A stretch of 64,000 bases of DNA, taken from Frondihabitans sucicola. Lineage in GTDB: Bacteria; Actinomycetota; Actinomycetes; Actinomycetales; Microbacteriaceae. Positions within the stretch are counted from its first letter, which is position 1, and each line of letters begins with the position of its first letter. Shown one piece after another: positions 45,965 through 55,240 of the stretch. The notes beneath the pieces were generated by a model. It did not search any database. It saw nothing but the letters and a program-made list of their open reading frames with translations, and was not told where the DNA came from. The stretch covers positions 1,116,001-1,180,000 of the forward strand of contig NZ_AP027732.1 in the NCBI RefSeq assembly GCF_030296615.1, given 5' to 3'. The position numbers were made by a program, and so were the translations under genes.

Positions 45965-46777
45965 ATGGATCCGGCAACAATCATCGGACTGGTCGTCGCC
46001 TTCGGCGCCCTGTTCGGCATGATGACGATGGAGCACGTCGGCATCGTGTCGATCATCATCCCCGCTCCCATGATGCTCGTGTTCGGCACGACCATCGGCG
46101 TGGGCCTCGCCAGCGGCGCCCTCTCCGACACGATCAACTCGTTCAAGGCCGTTCCCGGCGCGATCCTGGCCAAGAAGTCGAACCCCGCCAAGCAGATCGA
46201 GGACCTCGTCACGATCGCCGAGAAGGCCAGGGCCAACGGGCTCCTCGCCCTCGAGCAGGAGGCCGAGGGCGTCGACGACCCCTTCCTCAAGGGCGCCCTG
46301 CAGAGCGTGGCGGACGGCACCGACGGCGACGAGCTCCGCGAGCTGCTGGAGGACGAGATCCAGTCGCGCACCGCCACCATGCGCACGGCTGCCAAGTTCT
46401 TCATGTCACTGGGCGGCTACGCCCCGACCGTCGGCATCATCGGCACCGTCGTCTCGCTGACGCACGTGCTCGAGAACCTCTCGACCCCCGACAAGCTCGG
46501 ACCGCTGATCGCCAGCGCCTTCGTCGCGACCCTCTGGGGTCTGCTCACGGCCAACCTCATCTGGCTTCCGCTCGGCGGCAGGATCAAGCGCGTCATGGAA
46601 CTCGAGATCGCCCGGATGACGCTGCTCATGGAGGGCGTCCTCGCGGTCCAGGAGGGCACTCAGCCCCGACTGCTCGGCGAGCGGCTCCGGGCCATGGTGC
46701 CGAAGTCGCAGCTGCCGGCCGAGGGCAAGCTGGTGAAGTCGAAGAAGGTCTCCGAGGATGCGGACATGGCCGCATGA
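45965..46777 (+). CDS. motA: flagellar motor stator protein MotA
   Basis: 270 residues from ATG 45965. Four membrane segments are seen, with TIIGLVVAFGALFGMMTMEHV first. The cytoplasmic loop is EDLVTIAEKARANGLLALEQEAEGVDDPFLKGALQSVADG and the third/fourth helices include GGYAPTVGIIGTVVSLTHVL, all typical of MotA. It forms the ion channel with MotB, whose start overlaps. Confidence 0.95.
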   Translation: MDPATIIGLVVAFGALFGMMTMEHVGIVSIIIPAPMMLVFGTTIGVGLASGALSDTINSFKAVPGAILAKKSNPAKQIEDLVTIAEKARANGLLALEQEAEGVDDPFLKGALQSVADGTDGDELRELLEDEIQSRTATMRTAAKFFMSLGGYAPTVGIIGTVVSLTHVLENLSTPDKLGPLIASAFVATLWGLLTANLIWLPLGGRIKRVMELEIARMTLLMEGVLAVQEGTQPRLLGERLRAMVPKSQLPAEGKLVKSKKVSEDADMAA

Positions 46778-47729
46778 GCGCCTCGAAGAAGTCCCGCAGG
46801 GGCCACGGCGGCGAGGACCACGGCGACGACCACCCGGACGAGCGCTGGATGGCGTCCTACATGGACATGATCACCGTCCTGATGTGCATGTTCATCGTGC
46901 TGTTCGCGATGTCGAGCGTGGACGCCAACAAGTTCGCGGCGCTCAAGGAGTCGCTCGCGACCGGTTTCGGCCAGACGCACTCGAAGAAGGTCGACACGGC
47001 GTCCGGAACGGTGGTCAAGGCCGACGAGGTCACGAAGGGCGGCTCGGGCTACTCCGCGTCGAAGACCGACGCGAAGACGGCGACAGCGGCCAACGGCGTC
47101 AAGGAGACCAACAGCGACGCGGCAGGATCGTCGACGTCGTCGACGACCGCCAGCGCCGCGACCACCCAGACCTCGGCCCAGATCGCGGCCAACACGAAGC
47201 TGGCGACGAAGGAGGTCGACGATCTCACGGCGATCCAGAAGGCGATCGCCAAGAACCTCGCGGCCAAGGGCCTGACGCAGGATGTCACGTTCACGCTGGA
47301 CGCGCGCGGCCTCACGGTCCGTCTGGTCGGCTCGGAGACGTTCTTCGGATCGAACTCGGCCGACCTCTCGACGATGGCGCGCTCGGTCATGGACGCGATC
47401 GCTCCCGTGCTGAGGGGATCCGGTCACCAGGTCTCGGTGGAGGGCCACGCCGACTCCCGCGACTCGGCGGCGCCGTACCCGACCAACTGGGAGCTGTCGT
47501 CGGCGCGCGCGACGGACGTCCTCCGCGACCTGGTCGAACGCGGGGGATGCCGCCGGCCGGCATCCAATCGGTGGGCTACGGATCGTCACGGCCGCTGGCC
47601 ACCGGGACCACGGACGCCGACCTGGCGAAGAACCGGAGGGTGGACATCGTCGTCCTGTCGAACCAGAAGGACGACGTCAACGCGCTGATCCCGAAGATCG
47701 CCGCCGCGGAGGCCGCAGTGCACAAGTAG
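46774..47729 (+). CDS. motB: flagellar motor stator protein MotB (one frameshift)
   Basis: About 318 residues, restored by one base in the G run near 47542-47546 (VERGGMPPAGIQSVGYGSS). The N-terminal membrane segment WMASYMDMITVLMCMFIVLFAMSSVD holds the ion-binding Asp. The OmpA-like peptidoglycan-binding domain includes VSVEGHADSRDSAAPYPTNWELSSARA and DLAKNRRVDIVVLS. It anchors the stator to the wall. No fliL gene follows, unlike in many clusters. Confidence 0.93.
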
Positions 47730-47768
47730 ATCCCTCCGAGAAGTAGCTAACCAATCGAGACATTTTTC

Positions 47769-47795
47769 TAACGTGATGCGTCGAGCGTCCGATAG
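47769..47795 (+). promoter_or_regulatory. sigma-28-type promoter for fliM onward
   Basis: TAAC (47769-47772), 15 bases, TCCGATAG (47788-47795). Only eight bases separate it from the fliM GTG, so the transcript would start at or next to the start codon and be leaderless. Confidence 0.8.
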
Positions 47796-47803
47796 CTGTA
47801 TTC

Positions 47804-48730
47804 GTGACCCTCCTCGACCAGACCGCCCCGAGCCAGCAGAGCGCCCTGCGCGCCGCGCCCGCCCGCCCGGTCGAGGTGTACGACTTCCTGCGTCCGACGA
47901 CGCTGGCCCGTGAGCACTCGCGCGTGCTCGAGCTCGCCTTCGAGACGTTCGCCCGCCAGTGGGGCACGCAGCTCACCGCCAAGGTGCGTGTGCTCTCGCA
48001 GGTGACCTGCGAGCAGGTCGTCATGACGACCTACGACGAGTTCGCCGCGTCCCTCCCGGCCACCACGGCGATGGTGCTCTGCCCCCTCGACGGCGCGACG
48101 GCCAAGGCCGTCATCCAGTTCCCCTCCGCGGCCGCGCTGGGGTGGGTCACCCACATGCTGGGTGGCACCCCGGCGGTCGGCGTCGAGCTTCCCGAGCGCA
48201 AGTTCACCCCCATCGAGCAGGCCCTCGTGCGCCGCCTGATGGACGACGCGCTCGAAGACCTCCGCTACTCGCTCGGCTCGCTCCTGGTGACCCCGATCTC
48301 CGTGGGCGGGTTCCAGTACAACTCGCAGTTCGCCCAGGCCGCCGCGAAGAGCGACCTCATGATCGTCGCCGCGTTCGAGATCCGCGTCGGCGAGTCGACC
48401 GCGCCGGCGACGCTCGCCCTGCCCGCGGAGATCCTGCTCCCGCAGCTCGGTGAGACCAACCCGACCTCCACCACGGCCAACGCCCGCGAGCTGATCGACA
48501 GCCAGCTGGCCGCCGTCCCGGTCGAGGTCGCCCTCCAGTTCCTCCCCGCGCAGGTGCTGCCCAGCAAGGTCCTCGACCTCGCGGTCGGCGACCTGCTGGC
48601 TCTCCCGCACCCCGAGCACCGCCCTCTCGACGTCACCATCGACGGGCAGACCGTCGGCCGTGCCGCGGTCGGGGCCAACGGCTCGCGCCTGGCCGGGATC
48701 ATCGTCACCACCGAAGAGAGACTCGCATGA
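47804..48730 (+). CDS. fliM: flagellar motor switch protein FliM
   Basis: 308 residues from GTG 47804. FliM features are VEVYDFLRPTTLAREHSRVLELAFETFARQWGTQLTAKVRV, the middle CheC-like region (MVLCPLDGATAKAVIQF, PIEQALVRRLMDDALEDLRY) and a C-terminal SpoA domain. The N-terminal CheY-binding peptide is not evident. No Shine-Dalgarno is visible; see the leaderless promoter just upstream. Confidence 0.93.
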   Translation: MTLLDQTAPSQQSALRAAPARPVEVYDFLRPTTLAREHSRVLELAFETFARQWGTQLTAKVRVLSQVTCEQVVMTTYDEFAASLPATTAMVLCPLDGATAKAVIQFPSAAALGWVTHMLGGTPAVGVELPERKFTPIEQALVRRLMDDALEDLRYSLGSLLVTPISVGGFQYNSQFAQAAAKSDLMIVAAFEIRVGESTAPATLALPAEILLPQLGETNPTSTTANARELIDSQLAAVPVEVALQFLPAQVLPSKVLDLAVGDLLALPHPEHRPLDVTIDGQTVGRAAVGANGSRLAGIIVTTEERLA

Positions 48731-49412
48731 CCACGACCGTCACAGCCCTGCACTCGGCAGCAGCCGCGGCACTCGCCTCGCAGCTGCCCTCGAGCGTCCC
48801 GCTGGTCACCCAGCTGGCCTCCTTCGTGCCGGAGGACGTCCTCTCCGGAGCCGTCACGGCGAACTTCGTCGGCGACGTCTCGGCCGACTTCGCCGTCGTC
48901 GTCGCCGACCTCCCCGGTGCGGCCGAGGCCGGCCTCGAGGCCACGGATCTGCTGCGTCCCGCGCTGGAGGCCGCCGGTCAGGCGCTCGGAGTCGGCGTGC
49001 TCGGCGACGTGCACCACGGCGGCGCGGCCGAGTTGGCCTCGGATCCCGCCAGCATCGTGTTCGAGCTCGTCGACGCCGGTCGCCCGGCCGGCTGGTTCGT
49101 CGTGCGGGTCCGTGAGAACGGCGTCGTCGGTTCGTCGGCCTCGAGCTTCCAGGGGTCGGTCGCAGACAAGCTGGGCCGCATCAACAACGTCGAGATGGCG
49201 CTGACCGTCGAGATCGGCCGCACGCGCATGAGCGTCCGCGACGTCCTCTCCTCGAGCCTGGCGCCGTCATCGAACTCGACCGCTCCGCCGGTGCTCCCGC
49301 CGACGTCCTGCTCAACGGCCGCCTGATCGCGCACGGCGAGGTCGTCGTCGTCGACCAGGACTACGCGGTCCGGATCACGCAGATCCTCGACATCGCGGAC
49401 GGGCAGAACTGA
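48727..49412 (+). CDS. fliN: flagellar motor switch protein FliN, long form (one frameshift)
   Basis: About 228 residues if TCC(C)TCGAG near 49248 is restored. The C-terminal SpoA domain then reads NNVEMALTVEIGRTRMSVRDVLSLEPGAVIELDRSAGAPADVLLNGRLIAHGEVVVVDQDYAVRITQIL, the FliN signature. Residues 1-140 are an extra domain (VTANFVGDVSADFAVVVADL), so the layout resembles the FliY form of Gram-positive bacteria. It builds the lower C-ring. Confidence 0.92.
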
Positions 49413-49414
49413 CC

Positions 49415-49926
49415 GTGGACACTCTCTTCGTCGGCCTGCGGGTCGTGGTCTCCTCGCCGCCGTGCTGGGGTTGCTCTGGTTCATCCAGCGCAAGATCGCA
49501 AAGACCGGTCGCGTCACCCGTCAGGCGAAGCACGTCACCGTGGTGGCCCGCCAGGGCATCTCGGGCAAGGCGTCCGTCGCCGTCGTCGACGTCGAGGGTG
49601 TCCGGTACGTCCTGGGCGTCACCGAGCAGAGCGTCAGCGTCCTCGGGTCGAAAGAGGCCCCGCAGGATGCCATCGTCACCGCGATCGCGCCCGCTGCGGC
49701 CGCGGCTCCGGCCGCGACGTTCGCGCAGACCCTCGCCGCCCAGCCCGCCGTCGTGGTGCCGGCTCCCGCGGCCACCCCGATCGACAGCCCCCGCCGCGCC
49801 GCCCGAGCCGCAGCCGCGGCCGCACCGGCGGCCCCCGCGCAGGCCGCCCCGTTGGCCGGCTCGATCCTCTCCGCCGCCACCTGGAAGCAGGCCGCCGCAG
49901 CCATGAGATCGCAGAAGCGCGCATGA
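49415..49926 (+). CDS. fliO: flagellar biosynthesis protein FliO (one frameshift)
   Basis: About 170 residues from GTG 49415. Restoring one C in TCC(C)TCGCC near 49454 joins DTLFVGLRVVVS to LAAVLGLLWFIQRKIAKTGR, a single N-terminal membrane helix. The cytoplasmic part VTVVARQGISGKASVAVVDVEGVRYVLGVTEQSVSVLG is the FliO domain. An Ala-rich tail follows. It assists assembly of the FliP ring. Confidence 0.88.
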
Positions 49927-50972
49927 CGGACCAGCCCCGCCGCCGCTCCACGTGGGCCGCGGCTCCCTCCGGCGCGCCGCAAATCGTCCTGTTCGGCTCG
50001 GCCGAGGGCAACCGCTCCTCGGCTCTCGTCACCGCCCTCCGCGCCGGGTTCGAGCACTCCTTCGCCGCAAAGATCCTGGGCCTCGGCCCGGCCACGGCTC
50101 CGGTGCTCGTCACCAGCGTCGAGCTCCGTCGCCACCGCCGCTCTCGCCTGGCCCGCGCCCTCCGGGTCACGACCGTCGTCGTCGCCCTGCTGGCCTTCGT
50201 CGCAGGCTTCGTCCTCCTCCAGGCGCACGGCGCCCACGCCGCTCCGGTCGCGCCGACGGCCCCCGTCGCGCCGACCGGCCCCACGGCTCCCGCCACCACC
50301 GGCACCGGCGGGCTCTCCGTCGACATCAACGGCCCCGACGGGACCCCGTCCTCCGCCGTCGTCACGCTCCTCGGCCTCACGCTCCTCAGCGTCGCGCCGG
50401 CCCTGCTGCTGATGATGACCAGCTTCACCAAGATCTTCGTCGTCCTGGCCATGACCCGGAACGCGCTCAGCCTCCAGTCGATCCCGCCGAACCAGGTCAT
50501 CGCCGGTCTCGCGCTCTTCCTCAGCCTGTTCATCATGGGCCCCGTGCTGATGCACGTGAACGACCTCGCCCTGCAGCCCTACCTCGCCGGCAAGATCGAC
50601 TTCCAGCACGCGATCACCCTCGCGGAGGGGCCGATGCGCCACTTCATGCTGGGCCACACCCGCGAGGAGGACATCGCGCTGATGACGCGGGCCGCCAAGA
50701 AGGCGAACCCGGCCACGATGAACGCGACGCCCATGCTGACGCTGATTCCGGCTTTCATGATCTCGGAGCTCCGCGCCGCCTTCATCATCGGCTTCGTCAT
50801 CTTCATCCCGTTCCTGGTCATCGACCTCGTCGTCTCCGCCGCCCTGATGTCGATGGGCATGATGATGCTGCCGCCGGTCATGATCTCGCTGCCCTTCAAG
50901 ATCCTGCTCTTCGTGCTCGTCGACGGCTGGGGCCTGATCATCAAGAGCCTGATCGAGAGCTACAACACATGA
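49923..50972 (+). CDS. fliP: flagellar export gate protein FliP with N-terminal extension
   Basis: 349 residues; FliP is usually near 245. The conserved part starts around residue 135 (VVTLLGLTLLSVAPALLLMMTSFTKIFVVLAMTRNALSLQSIPPNQVIAGLALFLSLFIMGP). A signal-like helix (VVVALLAFVAGFVLLQAHGAHA) lies at about 80-102. Before it are about 78 soluble residues (IVLFGSAEGNRSSALVTALRAGF, then basic RRHRRSRLARALR). The ATG overlaps the fliO stop (ATGA), which supports the long start. Confidence 0.93.
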   Translation: MTDQPRRRSTWAAAPSGAPQIVLFGSAEGNRSSALVTALRAGFEHSFAAKILGLGPATAPVLVTSVELRRHRRSRLARALRVTTVVVALLAFVAGFVLLQAHGAHAAPVAPTAPVAPTGPTAPATTGTGGLSVDINGPDGTPSSAVVTLLGLTLLSVAPALLLMMTSFTKIFVVLAMTRNALSLQSIPPNQVIAGLALFLSLFIMGPVLMHVNDLALQPYLAGKIDFQHAITLAEGPMRHFMLGHTREEDIALMTRAAKKANPATMNATPMLTLIPAFMISELRAAFIIGFVIFIPFLVIDLVVSAALMSMGMMMLPPVMISLPFKILLFVLVDGWGLIIKSLIESYNT

Positions 50973-51244
50973 ACACGACCGGAGTCCTCGACATCGGCGT
51001 ACAGGCGCTCCTGGTCGCCGGCAAGCTCGCCGCCCCCGTGCTGATCACGGCCCTCGTGGTCGGCTTCGCGATCTCGCTCCTCCAGTCGATCACGCAGATC
51101 CAGGAGCCGACGCTGGCCTTCGTGCCCAAGGCGATCGCCGTGGCCATCGCCCTGGTCGTCTGCGGCAACTGGATGATCTCCACGATGATCTCGTTCACGA
51201 CGACGATGTTCGACCGGATCCCGTCGCTTCTGGGCGGTGGCTAG
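50969..51244 (+). CDS. fliQ: flagellar export gate protein FliQ
   Basis: 91 residues from ATG 50969, overlapping fliP. Two membrane helices are present; LITALVVGFAISLLQSITQIQEPTLAFVPKAIAV is the FliQ signature. It assembles with FliP and FliR into the export channel. Confidence 0.95.
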   Translation: MNTTGVLDIGVQALLVAGKLAAPVLITALVVGFAISLLQSITQIQEPTLAFVPKAIAVAIALVVCGNWMISTMISFTTTMFDRIPSLLGGG

Positions 51245-51247
51245 ACC

Positions 51248-52006
51248 GTGGACTTCCGGTTCGACATGAGCGCGGTGGAGGCCGTGATGCTGGCGGGTGT
51301 CCGCATCGTCGCCTTCATCATGATCGCGCCGCCGTTCTCCTACAAGGCGATCCCCGGCAACGTGAAGGCGATGCTGTCGGTCGGCCTCGCGATCGCCGTG
51401 GCGCCCAGGATCGTCCCCGGCTACCACGCGCAGACCACCGGCGACTTCTTCGTCTCGCTCGTCCTCGAACTCGTCGCCGGCGCCACGCTCGGCTTCCTCG
51501 TGTGGCTCGTCTTCGCCGCCATCCAGTCGGCCGGCAGCGCGATCGACCTGTTCGGCGGCTTCCAGCTCGCTCAGGCCTACGACCCGCAGTCGATGGTCAA
51601 CGGCGCCCAGTTCACCCGCCTGTTCCAGATGACCTCGCTCGTGCTCATGTTCACCTCGGGCGGCTACCAGTTGATCATCGGCGGCATCATGCGCACCTTC
51701 GACGCGGTGCCGATCGGCGTCGGAATCGACCTCTCGCACCCGGCCGCCCTCATCGTGAAGGCCGTGACGCAGATGTTCGTCGCGACGCTGCAGATCGCGG
51801 GTCCGCTGATCGTCGTCCTGTTCCTCGCGGACGCGGGCCTCGGGCTCCTGACCCGAGTCGCTCCCGCGCTCAACGCGTTCCAACTCGGCTACCCGCTCAA
51901 GATCATGATCACGCTCGGTCTCGGCGGCATGGTCTTCGTGGCGCTGCCGCAGATCGTCTCGACGCTGTCGAAGCAGGCCGTCGACGTCCTGGTGGGGGTG
52001 AGCTGA
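51248..52006 (+). CDS. fliR: flagellar export gate protein FliR
   Basis: 252 residues from GTG 51248. Six hydrophobic segments; family parts are MLAGVRIVAFIMIAPPFSYKAIPGNVKAMLSVGLAIAV and SAGSAIDLFGGFQLAQAYDPQSM, and GLGLLTRVAPALNAFQLGYPLKI near the end. The stop overlaps flhB (TGATG). Confidence 0.95.
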   Translation: MDFRFDMSAVEAVMLAGVRIVAFIMIAPPFSYKAIPGNVKAMLSVGLAIAVAPRIVPGYHAQTTGDFFVSLVLELVAGATLGFLVWLVFAAIQSAGSAIDLFGGFQLAQAYDPQSMVNGAQFTRLFQMTSLVLMFTSGGYQLIIGGIMRTFDAVPIGVGIDLSHPAALIVKAVTQMFVATLQIAGPLIVVLFLADAGLGLLTRVAPALNAFQLGYPLKIMITLGLGGMVFVALPQIVSTLSKQAVDVLVGVS

Positions 52007-53160
52007 TGTCCGACGCGTCCGGCGAGAAGACCGAGCAGGCGACCGAGAAGCGGATGAAGGAGGTCCACGGCAAGGGCCAGCTGTCCAAGTCGCAGGATCT
52101 CTCCGCCTGGGTCGGGGTCGGGGCCGCCGTCGTCATGATGCCCGCGACGATCGCCCGGGCGTCCGACGCGGGACTCGTCCAGATGGCCACCGTCAAGAAC
52201 GTCATCGCCGCCCCCTCGGTGGGCGCCGCGAAGAGCGCCATGTTCGACGCGTTCGCCCAGATCGGCGGCATCGTCGCGCCGCTGCTCGCGGTCAGCGCCG
52301 TCGCCGTCCTGGTCGTCGCCATCATCCAGGGCGGCGTTCATTTCAAGAAGTCGATCGCCAAGTTCGAGCACTTCAACCTGCTGAACGGCATCAAGCACAC
52401 CTTCGGTCCGCAGGCCCTCTGGCAGGGAGCGAAGGTGCTGCTGAAGACGGGTGTCGTCGCCCTGGTGCTCTGGATCGTCATCAAGAACCTCATGCCGGTG
52501 CTGATGAACTCGAACCTGCCGCTCACCTCGCTGCTCTCGGCTGCCAGCGGCGGCGTCTCCTCGCTCGTCGTCGCAGCCGTCGCCGCGGGCCTCGTGCTCG
52601 GCGGGCTCGACGTGATGGTCGTCCTGCGGCGCAACCGCAAGAAGACGCGCATGTCGAAGAAGGAGATCAAGGACGAGAGCAAGTCGTCCGACGGCGATCC
52701 CCTCATCCGCCAGCAGCGTCGTCAGCGAGCACTGGCCATGAGCCGCGGCCGCATGATGTCGAACATCGCCGACGCCGACGTCGTCATGGTCAACCCCACC
52801 CACGTCGCCGTCGCCCTGAAATACGAGCCGGGCCGTTCTGCGCCGCGCGTCGTCGCCAAGGGCGCCGGCGAGGTCGCTCGCGGGATCCGCGAGAAGGCGG
52901 AGCAGGAGGGGGTCCCGATGGTCAAGGACATTCCCCTGGCGCGCGCCCTGCACGCCGCCTGCGAGCTCGGCGACGAGATCCCCGTCGACCTCTACTCACC
53001 GGTCGCCCGCGTCCTGACCTTCGTCATGGCCCTCAGAGCGCGCGGCTCCTCTGCCGCCGCCGGAGTGCACACCATGCCCGGCGGCACCATCGCGGCCGAG
53101 CCCGAACCGTCCGAACACACCGAACCCTCGGCTAGCACCCTGGTTGGAGCACCCTCGTGA
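52006..53160 (+). CDS. flhB: flagellar export switch protein FlhB
   Basis: 384 residues from ATG 52006. It begins with the family pattern SGEKTEQATEKRMKEVHGKGQLSKSQDLSAW. Four membrane helices follow, then a cytoplasmic linker (MSKKEIKDESKSSDGDPLIRQQRRQRA). The autocleavage site NPTH lies at residues 263-266 in VVMVNPTHVAVALKY. FliK triggers the switch from hook to filament export at this protein. An extra tail of about 40 residues is Ala/Pro/Glu-rich. Confidence 0.95.
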   Translation: MSDASGEKTEQATEKRMKEVHGKGQLSKSQDLSAWVGVGAAVVMMPATIARASDAGLVQMATVKNVIAAPSVGAAKSAMFDAFAQIGGIVAPLLAVSAVAVLVVAIIQGGVHFKKSIAKFEHFNLLNGIKHTFGPQALWQGAKVLLKTGVVALVLWIVIKNLMPVLMNSNLPLTSLLSAASGGVSSLVVAAVAAGLVLGGLDVMVVLRRNRKKTRMSKKEIKDESKSSDGDPLIRQQRRQRALAMSRGRMMSNIADADVVMVNPTHVAVALKYEPGRSAPRVVAKGAGEVARGIREKAEQEGVPMVKDIPLARALHAACELGDEIPVDLYSPVARVLTFVMALRARGSSAAAGVHTMPGGTIAAEPEPSEHTEPSASTLVGAPS

Positions 53161-55202
53161 AAAACCTTCCCAAGCTCGTCGTCCCCATCGGCGTCGTCGG
53201 CATCGTCCTGCTGCTCGTCGTGCCGGTGCCGTCGATCCTGCTCGACACGCTGATCGTCTGCAACATCCTGCTCGCCCTGGTCATCCTGCTCACGACGATG
53301 TTCGTCAAGAAGCCGATGGACTTCTCGGTGTTCCCCTCGCTGCTGCTCGTCGCGACGCTGTTCCGCCTCGGACTCAACGTGGCGTCGACCCGCCTGGTGC
53401 TGAGCAAGGGCTTCGCCGGGGAGGTCATCCAGGCCTTCGGGCACGTCGCCGTCGGCGGCTCGGTCATCATCGGCGCCGTGATCTTCCTCATCCTGGTCGT
53501 CATCCAGTTCGTCGTCGTCACGAAGGGCGCCGAGCGCGTCGCCGAGGTGGGCGCTCGCTTCACCCTCGACGCCATGCCCGGCAAGCAGATGGCGATCGAC
53601 GCCGACCTCAACGCCGGGCTCATCACCGACGAGATCGCCAAGAAGCGCCGCGCGGAGGTCGCCGGCGAGGCCGACTTCTACGGGGCCATGGACGGTGCCT
53701 CGAAGTTCGTCAAGGGCGACGCGATCGCCGGCATCCTGATCATCATCATCAACCTGATCGGCGGCATCGCGACCGGAATGGTGTCGGGCGGTCTCGCCAT
53801 CGGCGACGCGCTGAGCAAGTACGGCATCCTCACCATCGGCGACGGCCTCGTCACCCAGATCCCGGCTCTGCTGATGGCCGTCTCCACCGGCATGATCGTC
53901 ACCCGCTCGAACGCGGAGTCGGACCTCGGTTCGACGGCGTCGTCGCAGCTCACGCAGTCCCGCACCGCCGTCATGATCGCCGGAGTCGCCGCCATCGGCA
54001 TGGCATTCATCCCCGGCATGCCGATCGTGCCGTTCATCCTGGTCGGCGGCAGCCTGCTCTTCATCGGCTACCGCATCAAGGCCCGGGAGAAGAAGGCGGC
54101 ACAGGATCTCGAGCTGGCCGCGATGACGCAGGCGGTCGCGCCCTCCGAGACCACCGAGGACCTCCTCGAGCAGATGCGCGTGCACGCGCTCGAGATCCAG
54201 CTCGCCCCCGACCTCGTCGACATGGTCTCCGGCGCCTCCGACGACCTCCTCGGCCGCGTCCGCGCCCTGCGCCGCAAGATCGCCATGGAGCTCGGGGTCG
54301 TCGTGCCACCGGTCCGCACCCGCGACAGCGTCGAGCTGCCGCCGTCGACCTACGCGATCCGGATCGCCGGGGTCGAAGCGGGTCGCGGCGTCGCTCCCGC
54401 CTCCAAGGTCCTGGCGCTCGGCGACCTCCTCGACGCGCTGCCCGGAACGAGCACCGTCGAGCCCGTCTTCGGCCTCGCCGGCAAGTGGATCCCGGCCGAG
54501 ATGCGTCACTCCGCCGAGATGACCGGCGCCACCGTGATCGACCGCGTCTCGGTGCTCGTCACCCACCTCTCGTCGATCATCACCGACAACGCCGCCCGCC
54601 TGCTCAGCCGAGAGGACGTCCGCGTGCTCGTCGAGGGCGTCAAGACCGTCAACGCCCCGGCGGTCGACGAGCTGATCCCGAGCATGCTGAGCATGGCCGA
54701 GCTGCAGCGCGTTCTCCAGGGCCTCCTGCAGGAGCAGATCCCGATCAACGACCTCGGCCGGATCTGCGAGGCGCTGACGCTCCGCGCCAAGGTGTCGACC
54801 GACCCCGAAGGGCTCGTCGAGGCGGCCCGCGCGGCTCTCGGCCCGGCACTCAGCGCGCAGTACCTCGACGGGAACACCCTGCGCGTCATCATGATCGAGC
54901 CCGGTCTCGAACAGTCGCTCCTGGAGGGCCTGCGTCCCTCGGAGCTCGGGACTCAGATCCTGCTCGACGCGCACCGGATCGAGACGATCCTGTCGTCCCT
55001 CAAGGCCCAGGTGCAGAACGTCGAGGCGTCCGGGCTGAGCGCCGTCCTCGTCTGCGCGCCGGCTCTGCGTCCTGCGATCCGCCGCCTCGTCTCGGCGCAG
55101 ACCGGCGGCCTGCCCGTCCTGTCGTACCAGGAGGCGACGGCGGGCAACGTGACCATCGAGACGGTCGGGGTCGTGCGCGGCGTCGACTCGCTCGCCGCCT
55201 GA
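53157..55202 (+). CDS. flhA: flagellar export gate protein FlhA
   Basis: 681 residues from GTG 53157, overlapping flhB. Eight N-terminal membrane helices contain FSVFPSLLLVATLFRLGLNVASTRLVLSKG, and the FHIPEP-type loop reads VGARFTLDAMPGKQMAIDADLNAGLITDEIAKKRRAEVAGEADFYGAMDGASKFVKGDAIAG. The C-terminal cytoplasmic domain from about 340 binds export substrates. Length is normal. Confidence 0.96.
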   Translation: MKNLPKLVVPIGVVGIVLLLVVPVPSILLDTLIVCNILLALVILLTTMFVKKPMDFSVFPSLLLVATLFRLGLNVASTRLVLSKGFAGEVIQAFGHVAVGGSVIIGAVIFLILVVIQFVVVTKGAERVAEVGARFTLDAMPGKQMAIDADLNAGLITDEIAKKRRAEVAGEADFYGAMDGASKFVKGDAIAGILIIIINLIGGIATGMVSGGLAIGDALSKYGILTIGDGLVTQIPALLMAVSTGMIVTRSNAESDLGSTASSQLTQSRTAVMIAGVAAIGMAFIPGMPIVPFILVGGSLLFIGYRIKAREKKAAQDLELAAMTQAVAPSETTEDLLEQMRVHALEIQLAPDLVDMVSGASDDLLGRVRALRRKIAMELGVVVPPVRTRDSVELPPSTYAIRIAGVEAGRGVAPASKVLALGDLLDALPGTSTVEPVFGLAGKWIPAEMRHSAEMTGATVIDRVSVLVTHLSSIITDNAARLLSREDVRVLVEGVKTVNAPAVDELIPSMLSMAELQRVLQGLLQEQIPINDLGRICEALTLRAKVSTDPEGLVEAARAALGPALSAQYLDGNTLRVIMIEPGLEQSLLEGLRPSELGTQILLDAHRIETILSSLKAQVQNVEASGLSAVLVCAPALRPAIRRLVSAQTGGLPVLSYQEATAGNVTIETVGVVRGVDSLAA

Positions 55203-55240
55203 CCCTGTCGTCCACCGACCCCGTCTGAGAGGATGAAGCG

